Position numbers and translations under genes: made by a program. This document shows, piece after piece, positions 6,755 through 14,643 of a DNA stretch of 15,482 nucleotides. The stretch is from positions 1-15,482 of the forward strand of contig JBBIJH010000055.1 of NCBI GenBank assembly GCA_037446075.1. Reading direction: 5' to 3'. The first letter of the stretch is position 1. Each line of letters opens with the position of its first letter. This DNA is from JBBIJH01 sp037446075 (GTDB lineage: Bacteria > Bacteroidota > Ignavibacteria > UBA10030 > JAHEZR01). The notes beneath the pieces were generated by a model that was given only the letters and a program-made list of their open reading frames with translations, did not search any database and was not told where the DNA came from.

Positions 6755-6786
6755 TATCTCTAGATCAAGCACGAAATAGAACATCG

Positions 6787-7983
6787 ATGACTACTGATTC
6801 GAGAAAAGCTGACCTCTCCGCTTTAAGGATTGAGCGACCGCCAGGACCTGAACCATCCACGAAAAAATCACGAGCGCTGCTTAAGATTCTTATAGGTATC
6901 ACGATGGTGATTGCCATCACGGCTGCTTATCTCGGTCTCCGCGGGATATTTGAATCAGTCTTGGAAGTCCAGCTCGTGACGGCATCCTACACTTCTCCAG
7001 CCCTTGCAAATGCTGTGTTGACTGCGAGTGGGTATGTCGTCGCAGAACGCAAAGCAGCCGTGGCCTCCAAGGGGACCGGTCGACTAGTCTATCTTGCGGT
7101 ACGAGAAGGGGACCAAGTAAGGAAGGGAGAAATCATCGCGCGGATCGAGGATGAGGACGTCCGAGCAGCTCTCGAACAGGCTCGTGCAAATTTGCACTTG
7201 TATGAAGCGGAAGAGAATGACGCGCGCCAGTCGCTGGATCGGCAGAGGAAGCTCCTTGAGCAAGGCCTCACATCGCAAGCAGAATTTGATGCCGCAGAGG
7301 CACGCTACAAGCGAGTTATCGCGGGAATCAAGGCAGCGAGAGCCGCGGTAACTGCGGCCGAGGTGGCATTGGAAAACACACGTATCCGGGCGCCATTTGA
7401 TGGGACCGTTCTCACAAAACACGCCGACGTCGGCGAGGTGGTTGCTCCCTTCGCAGCAGCCGCGAGTTCCCGAGGGGCAGTTGTGACAATCGCCGATATG
7501 AAATCTCTCGAGGTTGAGGTGGACGTGAGCGAGTCAAATATCGAGCGAATCGCTCCCGGACAGGCGTGCGAAATTGTTCTCGATGCCTATCCGGAACAAC
7601 GGTACCTAGGCTACGTGAGCAAGATAGTACCGACAGCAGACAGGGCAAAAGCAACGGTCTTGACAAAAGTCAGATTCAAATCTTATGACAACCGCGTGCT
7701 TCCGGAGATGAGTGCAAAAGTGACGTTTCTGTCGAAGCCCTTCGAGTCAGCTGCCGCGAAAACCAAGTCGATCCTCGGCGTCCCTGCCTCAGCCATTACG
7801 GTTCGGAAGGGGAAGGAGGTCGTCTGTGTAGTTCGAGAGAACAGAGTGGTGGAGATTCCAGTGGTCGTGGGGGAAAGAATTGGCCCGCTCGTCGAAATCA
7901 AAGAAGGAATCACGGCAGGCGAGAAAGTCATTGCACGCATTGATGACGAAATCACCGCGGGAACCAGAGTGAAAGTAAAATGA
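6787..7983 (+). CDS. Periplasmic adaptor (membrane fusion protein) of an ABC exporter, MacA/HlyD-like
   Basis: 398 residues. A cytoplasmic N-terminus (about 1-29) is followed by one membrane helix (LLKILIGITMVIAITAAYLG, about 31-50), placing the rest in the periplasm. The lipoyl half-motifs flank a short coiled-coil hairpin: GRLVYLAVREGDQVRKGEIIARI (about 98-120), an Ala/Glu/Arg-rich coiled coil (about 124-196), then ENTRIRAPFDGTV. A beta-barrel domain follows (KSLEVEVDVSESNIERIAPG) and a membrane-proximal domain ends the protein. Such adaptors link an inner-membrane ABC transporter to a TolC-like outer-membrane channel. It heads the operon, and the ATPase start is 24 nt downstream. No outer-membrane channel gene is present, so a remote one must be shared. 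The substrate is unknown. Confidence 0.9.
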   Translation: MTTDSRKADLSALRIERPPGPEPSTKKSRALLKILIGITMVIAITAAYLGLRGIFESVLEVQLVTASYTSPALANAVLTASGYVVAERKAAVASKGTGRLVYLAVREGDQVRKGEIIARIEDEDVRAALEQARANLHLYEAEENDARQSLDRQRKLLEQGLTSQAEFDAAEARYKRVIAGIKAARAAVTAAEVALENTRIRAPFDGTVLTKHADVGEVVAPFAAAASSRGAVVTIADMKSLEVEVDVSESNIERIAPGQACEIVLDAYPEQRYLGYVSKIVPTADRAKATVLTKVRFKSYDNRVLPEMSAKVTFLSKPFESAAAKTKSILGVPASAITVRKGKEVVCVVRENRVVEIPVVVGERIGPLVEIKEGITAGEKVIARIDDEITAGTRVKVK

Positions 7984-8007
7984 GAAATAGTCTCTCCTGG
8001 AGAATTG

Positions 8008-8682
8008 ATGTCTGAGCCGATTATCCAACTTCAAAACGTCTTCAAATCGTACCAGCGCGACAGTCTCGAGATCCGGGTGCTAGAGGACATCTCCCTAAGT
8101 GTCCCAGAAGGAGAATTCCTTGGCCTGATGGGCCCATCCGGTTCTGGCAAGACGACCCTTTTGAACCTCATTGCAGGAATTGACCGGCCGAACAGTGGAA
8201 AAGTGATAGTTGCGGGCACAGACCTTGGCGCGCTCAGCGAGTCGGAACTTGCAAAGTGGAGGGCGAAACATGTTGGATTTGTCTTTCAGTTCTACAATCT
8301 CATTCCAGTTCTCACAGCCTACGAGAACGTGGAACTTCCGCTGCTACTGACGCCTCTTTCAAAAGAGGAGCGGCGAGAACATGTCGAGGCGGCGTTGACG
8401 TTGGTTGGACTTGCAGATCGGATGGATCATTTTCCCCGACAGCTTTCGGGCGGAGAGGAGCAACGCGTGGCAATCGCACGAGCTATTGTAACTGACCCGA
8501 CGGTTCTCATTGCAGACGAACCTACGGGAGATCTCGATAAGAATTCTGCACAGGAGGTGCTTACCCTGCTGGAGCGGTTGAACACCGAGTTTAAGAAAAC
8601 TACCATCATGGTCACGCACGACCCTCGTGCAGCCGAGAAAGCACATACGATTCGGCACCTTGACAAGGGTGAACTTCGATAG
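8008..8682 (+). CDS. ABC transporter ATP-binding protein, LolD/MacB type
   Basis: Stand-alone nucleotide-binding subunit of 224 residues that powers the two following permeases. Motifs are complete: Walker A GPSGSGKTT (about 41-49), Q-loop FQFYNLIP, signature LSGGEEQRVAIARA (the usual second Q is E), Walker B VLIADEPTGDLD and the switch His in MVTHD. The family (LolD, MacB NBD, FtsE) couples ATP hydrolysis to mechanical work on periplasmic or lipid substrates instead of alternating-access transport. The ATG at 8008 has GGAG five nt upstream. A TTG directly before it (8005) is less likely. The first permease starts 8 nt after the stop. Confidence 0.94.
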   Translation: MSEPIIQLQNVFKSYQRDSLEIRVLEDISLSVPEGEFLGLMGPSGSGKTTLLNLIAGIDRPNSGKVIVAGTDLGALSESELAKWRAKHVGFVFQFYNLIPVLTAYENVELPLLLTPLSKEERREHVEAALTLVGLADRMDHFPRQLSGGEEQRVAIARAIVTDPTVLIADEPTGDLDKNSAQEVLTLLERLNTEFKKTTIMVTHDPRAAEKAHTIRHLDKGELR

Positions 8683-8690
8683 GAGGAGCA

Positions 8691-9851
8691 GTGAAACTTC
8701 TGAAGCTCATCCTCAAGAATACTCTTCGGCACAAACTCCGGACATTTCTGACCATCCTCGGAATCGCAATCGCGGTGATGGCATTTGGCCTACTCCGCAC
8801 AGTCGTGACAGTTTGGTATGCAGGCGTCGAAGCCACTGCCGTGAACCGCTTGATCACAAGACATGCAGTCTCATTTATCTTTCCGCTGCCGTTGGCGTAC
8901 CGAGATCAAATCGCTAAGATTCCGGGCGTGGAGGCGGTCTCCCACGGGACCTGGTTCGGTGGCACCTACATCGACAAGAGTCAGTTTTTTGCACGGTTCG
9001 CTGTGGATGCACAAACGTTTTTTGAAATCTATCCTGAATTCCTCATCAGCCCGGAAGAACTAGAGGCATTCAAACGCGAGAGGAATGCGTGTGTTGTAGG
9101 GGAGGATTTGGTGAAACGATATGGATTCAAAATCGGCGATGTTATAAACTTAGAGGGAGACATCTATCCTGGACAGTGGCAGTTTGTCGTTCGCGGCATT
9201 TACCACCCGCGTGAGAAAGCGACCGACCCACAGAACATGGTATTTCACTGGGAGTACATCGATGAACGGATGCGACAAGAAGCGCCTCAGCGAGCCGGGC
9301 AAGTGGGCTGGTATTACATCAAGATCGGTCATGCAGCGAACGCGGCAGAGATCTCGCATCAAATCGATCAACTTTTTGCCAACTCACGTGCAGAGACGAA
9401 GACGGAGACTGAACGGGAGTTTTCACGACAATTCCTTGCTGCATTCAATTCCGTTATCGTCGCAATGAACTTCATGTCGTTTGTTATCATCGGGATCATC
9501 ATGCTCGTGCTTGGAAACACGATGATCATGTCTGCACGCGAGCGAACTCGCGAGTATGCCGTGTTGAAGACGCTCGGCTTCTCTCGGCGACAGCTTGCCT
9601 TACTAATCGGCGGAGAATCGTTGCTGATATCCATCATCGGCGGCGTCCTTGGTCTCCTGATCACTTTCCCGATGATCCGAGGCTTCCAAGAGGCGATGCC
9701 GCAAGGATTCTTCCCCTATTTCTTCGTCGAGCCCATTACGATTGTTTTTGCGCTCTTGGCAGCGTTGCTCGTGGGGGTCGGTGCATCGATGGTGCCGATT
9801 CAACGGGTTCTGAGCATAAGGATTGCGGATGGGTTGAGGTTTATTGGTTAA
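8691..9851 (+). CDS. ABC transporter permease, FtsX/MacB family (first of two)
   Basis: 386 residues with the four-helix MacB/FtsX architecture. The N-terminal TM (FLTILGIAIAVMAFGLLRTV, about 19-38) is followed by a periplasmic MacB_PCD-like domain of about 210 residues. The C-terminal FtsX domain has TMs near 258-280, 303-326 and 348-370. The coupling segment RERTREYAVLKTLGFSRRQL sits between the first two of those helices and is the expected contact with the ATPase. The GTG start is well supported: AGGAGG lies at 8681-8686, overlapping the ATPase stop codon, so expression is probably coupled. The second permease gene would normally be expected immediately after, but about 300 bp of remnant sequence intervene. 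Confidence 0.92.
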   Translation: MKLLKLILKNTLRHKLRTFLTILGIAIAVMAFGLLRTVVTVWYAGVEATAVNRLITRHAVSFIFPLPLAYRDQIAKIPGVEAVSHGTWFGGTYIDKSQFFARFAVDAQTFFEIYPEFLISPEELEAFKRERNACVVGEDLVKRYGFKIGDVINLEGDIYPGQWQFVVRGIYHPREKATDPQNMVFHWEYIDERMRQEAPQRAGQVGWYYIKIGHAANAAEISHQIDQLFANSRAETKTETEREFSRQFLAAFNSVIVAMNFMSFVIIGIIMLVLGNTMIMSARERTREYAVLKTLGFSRRQLALLIGGESLLISIIGGVLGLLITFPMIRGFQEAMPQGFFPYFFVEPITIVFALLAALLVGVGASMVPIQRVLSIRIADGLRFIG

Positions 9852-9861
9852 ATAGAGAGTG

Positions 9862-10152
9862 GAGAGTTCAAAGTTGGAAGGTAGGAGTTACTGATTGATT
9901 GCGTCGAGCTTCAACTTCCACCGCTGCAAACATTCCAGAGGGATCCCGAAAACGTGCGAGAGCAGACAGGGTTCGATTCGTGAATATCGGTTGAGGGCTC
10001 AACTGACGAGTGCCAATACTACCTCCTTCTCACGAGAGATCTGGGTTATGCCAAAACGGCTGATCTCCGAAGAAGACCTTCATGAGGTCAATAAGTCGGT
10101 AAGGGGTACCATTCTTCTCTCTTACTCGCTGATTTCTGAGTTTTAAGTTCTC
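9862..10152 (+). pseudogene. Decayed four-helix-bundle (S23/IVS family) remnant between two permease genes
   Basis: Conceptual translation across three frames gives a recognisable family member. Frame one (9899-9991) reads LRRASTSTAANIPEGSRK and on to RVRFVNIG, then hits TGA at 9992. Removing one base near 9991-9993 continues as EGSTDECQYYLLLTRDLGYA (from 9993). A second shift near 10056 restores LISEEDLHEVNKSV. This order (RRA..AANI.EGS, F..I..GS..E..Y.LLL..DLGY, SEED..E) is that of the common four-helix-bundle subfamily. The first 35-40 residues are absent. It differs from the intact copy at 4756, so it is not a recent duplicate. Flanking arms 9862-9875 and 10139-10152 can form 13 of 14 RNA pairs, four of them G-U. 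It lies between co-directional permease genes, and its right end is one base from a possible ATG of the next gene. Confidence 0.7.
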
Positions 10153-10168
10153 GATGCACAGCTTTCCA

Positions 10169-11341
10169 ATGAAGATCCCCGTCAAATACATTTTCCGCAA
10201 TCTGATGAGCCGGCGGTTGACGACGGCTATCACCGTGCTGGGCATTGGGTTGGTTATCTTCGTGTTCGCAGCAGTACTCATGATGGCGTACGGCGTGAAG
10301 AAGACACTGGTCGCGACCGGATCGGAGGAGAATATCCTCGTCGCGAGGAAGGCAGCAAACGGAGAAATCAGCAGCATAATCATGCGCGAGACGGCAAATA
10401 TCATTCTCTCGATGGACCGGGTGGCTCGCGGCACTAGCGGAAGGCCCCTTGCCACAACCGACGTCGTAGTCGTGATTAACCTACCGAAAGTGGGCCTCGG
10501 GGGATTGACAAATGTGACGGTCCGCGGCGTCTCCGAACCCGCATTTCAAATTCGGCCGAGTGTGAAACTTGTCGAAGGGCGCATGTTTCAGTGGGGGGCA
10601 CGCGAGGTTATCGTCGGGAGCGCGGTTGCCCACCGCATCGAAGGAGGTCAAATTGGGAGGAGGATTAAATTCGGTGGAGACCAGTGGATGATTGTCGGAC
10701 GGTTTGATGCCGGCGGGAACGGATTCGATTCGGAAATCTGGGGCGATGTTACGCAGTTGCAGGCTGCGTTCGAGCGGCAAGGGGCGTTTTCCACCATCAC
10801 GTTTCGCCTACGCTCGCCTGGAGAGTTCGAAGCGTTCAAAGAGGCGTTTGGCCGCGACAACCGCTTGCAGCAATATGAGCCGAAGCTAGAGCGACAGTTC
10901 TTCGAAGAGCAGTCAGAAACGATGGCAATGTTCATCCGGATTTTGGGAATCTTCATCACCTCTATTTTCAGTATTGGCTCTGCGATCGGGGCGACGATCA
11001 CAATGTATTCTGCCGTGGCAAATCGCACGGTGGAGATCGGCACGATGCGAGCGCTTGGATTCCGCCGCCGCAACATTCTTCTGGCCTATCTCGTTGAATC
11101 TCTCATGATCGCTTTCTTTGGTGGCGTCCTCGGTTTGTTTCTTGCATCCTTCCTCCAGTTTTTTACCATCTCGACGATTAATTTTGATTCCTGGGCGGAG
11201 CTTGCTTTTTCATTCTCCCTCTCACCGAAGATCATCGTCTCTTCTTTGATCTTTGCCCTCCTGATGGGTTTCGTCGGCGGATTCCTCCCCTCCTTACGTG
11301 CCGCGCGACTAAACATCGTGAATGCACTCCGCGCCGCCTGA
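10169..11341 (+). CDS. ABC transporter permease, FtsX/MacB family (second of two)
   Basis: 390 residues from the ATG at 10169 (395 from the ATG at 10154). I prefer 10169 because the family usually opens close to IPxKYxxRNLxxRRLTTxxTVLG, which is seen here. TM1 is about residues 20-42. A large periplasmic domain follows, with GREVIVG-like strands (GAREVIVGSAVAHRI) and the DAGGNGFDSEIWGD segment. The C-terminal FtsX domain has TMs near 255-280, 310-332 and 357-378, with NRTVEIGTMRALGFRRRNIL as the likely coupling segment. It is clearly different in sequence from the first permease, so the pair probably forms a heterodimer served by two copies of the single ATPase. Neither start has a Shine-Dalgarno. 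The preceding remnant may have replaced the original one. Confidence 0.9.
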   Translation: MKIPVKYIFRNLMSRRLTTAITVLGIGLVIFVFAAVLMMAYGVKKTLVATGSEENILVARKAANGEISSIIMRETANIILSMDRVARGTSGRPLATTDVVVVINLPKVGLGGLTNVTVRGVSEPAFQIRPSVKLVEGRMFQWGAREVIVGSAVAHRIEGGQIGRRIKFGGDQWMIVGRFDAGGNGFDSEIWGDVTQLQAAFERQGAFSTITFRLRSPGEFEAFKEAFGRDNRLQQYEPKLERQFFEEQSETMAMFIRILGIFITSIFSIGSAIGATITMYSAVANRTVEIGTMRALGFRRRNILLAYLVESLMIAFFGGVLGLFLASFLQFFTISTINFDSWAELAFSFSLSPKIIVSSLIFALLMGFVGGFLPSLRAARLNIVNALRAA

Positions 11342-11370
11342 CTTCAAACAGCACCAAGAAAGAATTTCGT

Positions 11371-11400
11371 GTGCCTCAGGAGGGGGGGATCTCAGGCCAC
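11371..11400. terminator. Weak hairpin in the convergent spacer
   Basis: Only 61 bp separate the converging genes. GTGCCTCAG (11371-11379) and CTCAGGCCAC (11391-11400) can pair with one bulge and one mismatch around a G-rich loop. There is no T-run on either strand. A bidirectional terminator is possible but poorly supported. Confidence 0.25.
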
Positions 11401-11402
11401 TG

Positions 11403-12296
11403 TTACTTCTTGGGCCCCTCAATCAACTTTATCAGCTCTTGGACTGTGTACTTACCAACGACGAAGAGTTGGGGACTTTGGGAGGACTGTACAACGTATT
11501 GAGAGGAGTCGGGTGGAAGAGGATAAAAGTCCAAGCTACTGTCCGTTCCGGCGTGAACCTTCAGACTGAAGGGCTGAGTCTTGGGCTGGAAAAGCGTGTC
11601 CACAAAATCGGTCGCTCTCAGGTTGGAGATTGTACTCAGCGCTGTCGACATGATGCCCGCGTCCACGGTATCCTTACCGGCTCTCCAAGTGGTGCTGTCA
11701 CGCCGTAGGACAACGGTCTTCTTCTTGTAGGAAACAGTCAACTGCTTGATCGAATCCGACGTAGCGGTGAAAATCACCTTGTCTCTCCAGTCTTTCACCT
11801 CCTGATTCAGCATCCAAGTCGCAAGTCCCTCACCGAGATAGACATCGTTCGCATCAACAAGGCGAAAATAGTTTTCCGAATACGAAGGGCCCGTCTTCCC
11901 GATGATCAAGCTGAGAGATTTTCCAGACCGCTCTGTAATCGTCAATTTCGTCCCCGTGGTATCGACTTGGTACAAACGCTGCTTTTCAGGATTAGATGAA
12001 ATTAGGCTCCCCACTTTCAGCGCTTTAACACTTCCAATCAGCCGCGTGACTGAAGAGGCGTCGGCGAGGTAGTTACCCGGCGAAGTGATCCTCCACTTTC
12101 CAGCCACATTCTCCAAGGTGAGCGCCTTACCCGGCCGCTCGATGTCAAGCTTCACAACGTTCGCTGAGTCGATGGTAAGCTTGGGGGTCGTGGGCTTGTA
12201 GCTTGCCATGCGCTCCTTGCTGGACGGCAAAAGGAAATACGCTACAATGGCCAGAAGAACAAACACACCGAGCAAGATCTTTGTTGACGTACTCAT
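11403..12296 (-). CDS. DUF4340 domain-containing membrane-anchored protein
   Basis: 297 residues: one N-terminal TM (STKILLGVFVLLAIVAYFLL, about 3-22), then an extracytoplasmic domain rich in beta strands. Visible repeats of the DUF4340 pattern include VVKLDIERPGKALTLENVAGKWRITSP, LTITERSGKSLSLIIGK and the VYLGEGLATWMLNQEVKDWRDKVIF segment, where W-x-D is characteristic. The function of the family is not known. It recurrently follows GldG-like auxiliary proteins of ABC transporters, as here, and probably acts with them at the cell envelope. It is last of the four minus-strand genes, 24 nt after the GldG-like stop. No Shine-Dalgarno is apparent. The length is normal and the frame is intact. 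Confidence 0.85.
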   Translation of the reverse strand: MSTSTKILLGVFVLLAIVAYFLLPSSKERMASYKPTTPKLTIDSANVVKLDIERPGKALTLENVAGKWRITSPGNYLADASSVTRLIGSVKALKVGSLISSNPEKQRLYQVDTTGTKLTITERSGKSLSLIIGKTGPSYSENYFRLVDANDVYLGEGLATWMLNQEVKDWRDKVIFTATSDSIKQLTVSYKKKTVVLRRDSTTWRAGKDTVDAGIMSTALSTISNLRATDFVDTLFQPKTQPFSLKVHAGTDSSLDFYPLPPDSSQYVVQSSQSPQLFVVGKYTVQELIKLIEGPKK

Positions 12297-12320
12297 GGGA
12301 GATTTCAGGTTCGGAGAAAC

Positions 12321-13904
12321 TCAAAACCCCCGACTTTCGAGTCGCTTCCTCATAGTAACACGCCATCGCCAGCGAAGAACCCCGATGGCGACCACGAGGA
12401 GCGGAGGAACGGCAAGATTGATTCCTTTCACGAGCGACTTCGTGCCCTCAGCGACTTCCTTCAGAGGTTTCGCTCCTGTCTCGCGGGAGCGAACCGCCGC
12501 CAATCCGATGTCGTCTGCAAGATAGTCGATAAGATTGTTTGCAAAAATGATGTTGTCTTTGTTGCCGCCCGAGTACTGATCCTGGATGAAGTCTCCATCG
12601 CCTATTACTGCTATCTTCGATTTTCCCTGTTTCAGTCGATTCACAGTATCAATCGGCGTCTTCACCGTGGTATCAACCGCGACGGCTTTAGAAGTGAACG
12701 CACTGGAGAACGTCCCCTCGACTATCACGGCCAGCGGGATCCCAGATTCTTTAAACATTTCTTGGGTCACGGGAGCCGTAGGGTTAATGTAGAAGAAGTT
12801 CTCTTGTCGACCACTCCGGCTGGAAGATTTCACCAGCACATCCGCATTCAAGCCTTTTGATCGAGCAAGAGAGGTATCAATCGAGCTGGCAAAGAAGAAA
12901 ATCACCGATCCAAGGTCCTTCACAATGGGACTCCTCTTGCTGAACTCGCTCGCCATCGGCAGATAAGGATACGGAATCTGATTCTGAATGATGAAGAAGC
13001 CGGACTGCTGGCTGACGGTCACGAGCGCACAGCGCGTATCGCGCACCAAGTCCGCATTCACACGAACACCGTAACTTTCGAGCTGGTCATCAAGATCCAC
13101 GTTCAGCACGCGGCCCATTTGAGTCTGAAGGGTGGCGTCCACTTTGTTGAGGAAGAAACCAACCGCGCCGCCCCTCATCAAATATTGATCGATGAGGAAT
13201 TTCTCCCAGCTCTTCAAAGGCTTAGAGGGAGCTACGACGAGTAACACTGCAATATCGTGTGGAACCGGTCTCCCTCCGGAAAGGTCGATCGTCGTCAATT
13301 CGTATTGCTTCTCGATCACATCTTTTAAGCGAGCTACCTGCTGAAGATCCGGCTCACCATGGCCCGTGAGCCATCCGACTTTCTTTAACTGTTTTGCCGT
13401 CAACTTCTTTATCGCAGAACTAATCTCGTATTCGAGATTCTCGGTCCTTTGCACAACCGGCAGGCGCTCCTGTTTGTCTGCATACAGCAACACCAACCCC
13501 ATGTACGCCTTTTCCACCTGGAATTTATCTTGCTTCAAAACCTGAACCTGTACCGGCGGGATCCCATATCGCTGTGCCTCGGCTTCGAGGTCCGGGTTCT
13601 TGGAGGGGTCAATGAACTCGTATTGGAAATTTCCGCGAGCGTACGCGCGGTATTCATCCAGCTGGTCTTGCAAATAGCGCCGGTTGTTGTTGTACGGTGC
13701 AGGAAGATCGGAAGTAAAGTAAGCTTTGACGAGGAACTTATCATCCAGGGCACGGACAAGGTTCTTGCTCGCATCGGAAAGTGTGTAGATCTTCGACTTC
13801 GTCAGGTCGAGCCTCGCGAACAGTCGAACAGCGATGATGTTCGCAAACACAAGGATGCCAAGAATTAGAAGGAGACGTATGATGGTTTGACGACGCTGAT
13901 CCAT
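12321..13904 (-). CDS. GldG-family ABC transporter auxiliary protein
   Basis: 527 residues with the typical two-anchor layout. An N-terminal TM (TIIRLLLILGILVFANIIAV, about 8-27) is followed by LDLTKSKIYTLSDASKNLVRAL, the family's most conserved stretch, and a large periplasmic ABC_transp_aux domain (KKVGWLTGHGEPDL, VLLVVAPSKPL, YLMRGGAVGFFLNKV, IAVIGDGDFIQDQYSGGNKD). A C-terminal TM follows (about 495-512, NLAVPPLLVVAIGVLRW) with a basic tail. In Flavobacterium johnsoniae GldA/GldF/GldG form an ABC transporter needed for gliding. Homologues are widespread in non-gliding bacteria, so gliding should not be assumed. AGGAGG lies 5 nt before the ATG. It starts 25 nt after the permease stop. Confidence 0.9.
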   Translation of the reverse strand: MDQRRQTIIRLLLILGILVFANIIAVRLFARLDLTKSKIYTLSDASKNLVRALDDKFLVKAYFTSDLPAPYNNNRRYLQDQLDEYRAYARGNFQYEFIDPSKNPDLEAEAQRYGIPPVQVQVLKQDKFQVEKAYMGLVLLYADKQERLPVVQRTENLEYEISSAIKKLTAKQLKKVGWLTGHGEPDLQQVARLKDVIEKQYELTTIDLSGGRPVPHDIAVLLVVAPSKPLKSWEKFLIDQYLMRGGAVGFFLNKVDATLQTQMGRVLNVDLDDQLESYGVRVNADLVRDTRCALVTVSQQSGFFIIQNQIPYPYLPMASEFSKRSPIVKDLGSVIFFFASSIDTSLARSKGLNADVLVKSSSRSGRQENFFYINPTAPVTQEMFKESGIPLAVIVEGTFSSAFTSKAVAVDTTVKTPIDTVNRLKQGKSKIAVIGDGDFIQDQYSGGNKDNIIFANNLIDYLADDIGLAAVRSRETGAKPLKEVAEGTKSLVKGINLAVPPLLVVAIGVLRWRWRVTMRKRLESRGF

Positions 13905-13929
13905 GGGAACCTCCTACTCCTCGAACGAA

Positions 13930-14643
13930 CTACCACCGCCGTTTCTGCAGAGCGACTGTGCCGAGGAAAAGCGTGAAAGCAGTCGCAGAAAGATAGTACA
14001 GAATATTTCGCGAGTCGATTACTCCCCGCGCAATGTTGGAGAAATGATAATCAATGCTCAAGTACTCCAGAATCGAAGCGATGGAAGCCGGGACATAGAA
14101 GAGGATCTTGTCTAGCATAAACAGAATAAAGACGATCAGGAAACTTACAATGAAGGCGACCACTTGATTTTCAGTCAGCGAAGAACCAAAGACACTGACG
14201 GCCAGAAAGACGGCACCTACCAGCAACAGCCCCAAGTAACCCCCGATCACGGGACCGATATCCAGGGTCCCAAGAAGCGAGACCGAGAGGAAGTAACTGA
14301 ACGTCGGAACCAAGGTAAAAAAGTAGAGTGCCCACGCGGCCAAGAACTTTCCGATAATGATCTCATGCTCGTGAACAGGCTTCGTCAGAAGGATCTCTAG
14401 CGTGCCCGTCTTCTTCTCTTCTGAAATCAGCCGCATCGTCATCGCTGGAGCAAAGAAGAGAAGGAGAAAGGGTGTGGTCTCAAAAACCGTCCTCAGCGAT
14501 GAAATGTTCGCGATGAAAAGATTACTCGTGAAGAACCAGCCGAGAATGGCTAGAAATACGACGATGACAATGTACGCGACCGGGGAGTTAAAATATGAGC
14601 GCAACTCTTTCAAGAAAACGTACTTGATGTTGGCAAAGCTCAT
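13930..14643 (-). CDS. ABC-2 type permease, GldF/NosY-like
   Basis: 237 residues, almost all membrane-embedded, with six predicted helices (about 20-40, 55-72, 103-125, 133-157, 162-182 and 213-230). The sequence FKELRSYFNSP-like opening (VFLKELRSYFNSPVAYIVIV), the FFAPAMTMRLISEEKKTGTLEILLTKPV loop and the short C-terminal LQKRRW are characteristic of the GldF/ABC-2 subfamily. It forms the membrane channel for the ATPase encoded just upstream. Its ATG overlaps the ATPase stop by 4 nt (positions 14640-14643), implying translational coupling. The substrate is unknown. Confidence 0.92.
   Translation of the reverse strand: MSFANIKYVFLKELRSYFNSPVAYIVIVVFLAILGWFFTSNLFIANISSLRTVFETTPFLLLFFAPAMTMRLISEEKKTGTLEILLTKPVHEHEIIIGKFLAAWALYFFTLVPTFSYFLSVSLLGTLDIGPVIGGYLGLLLVGAVFLAVSVFGSSLTENQVVAFIVSFLIVFILFMLDKILFYVPASIASILEYLSIDYHFSNIARGVIDSRNILYYLSATAFTLFLGTVALQKRRW

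Larger units (their letters stand above)
6457..6786. other. 330-bp intergenic region without a convincing gene
   Basis: It contains a hairpin directly after the upstream stop codon and a palindrome with promoter-like elements before the adaptor gene, listed separately. A 65-codon open frame on the minus strand (6495-6692, basic and tryptophan-rich) has no recognisable motif and no ribosome-binding site that I can see. I do not call it a gene. Confidence 0.6.

Noticed and set aside
9895..10146. 83-codon plus-strand ORF between the two permease genes
   Set aside because: It starts at a TTG and mixes a nonsense N-terminus with the true last frame of a decayed four-helix-bundle gene; family similarity jumps between three frames.
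13449..13868. 139-codon plus-strand ORF opposite the GldG-like gene
   Set aside because: Antisense shadow; the GldG-like frame carries clear family motifs throughout.
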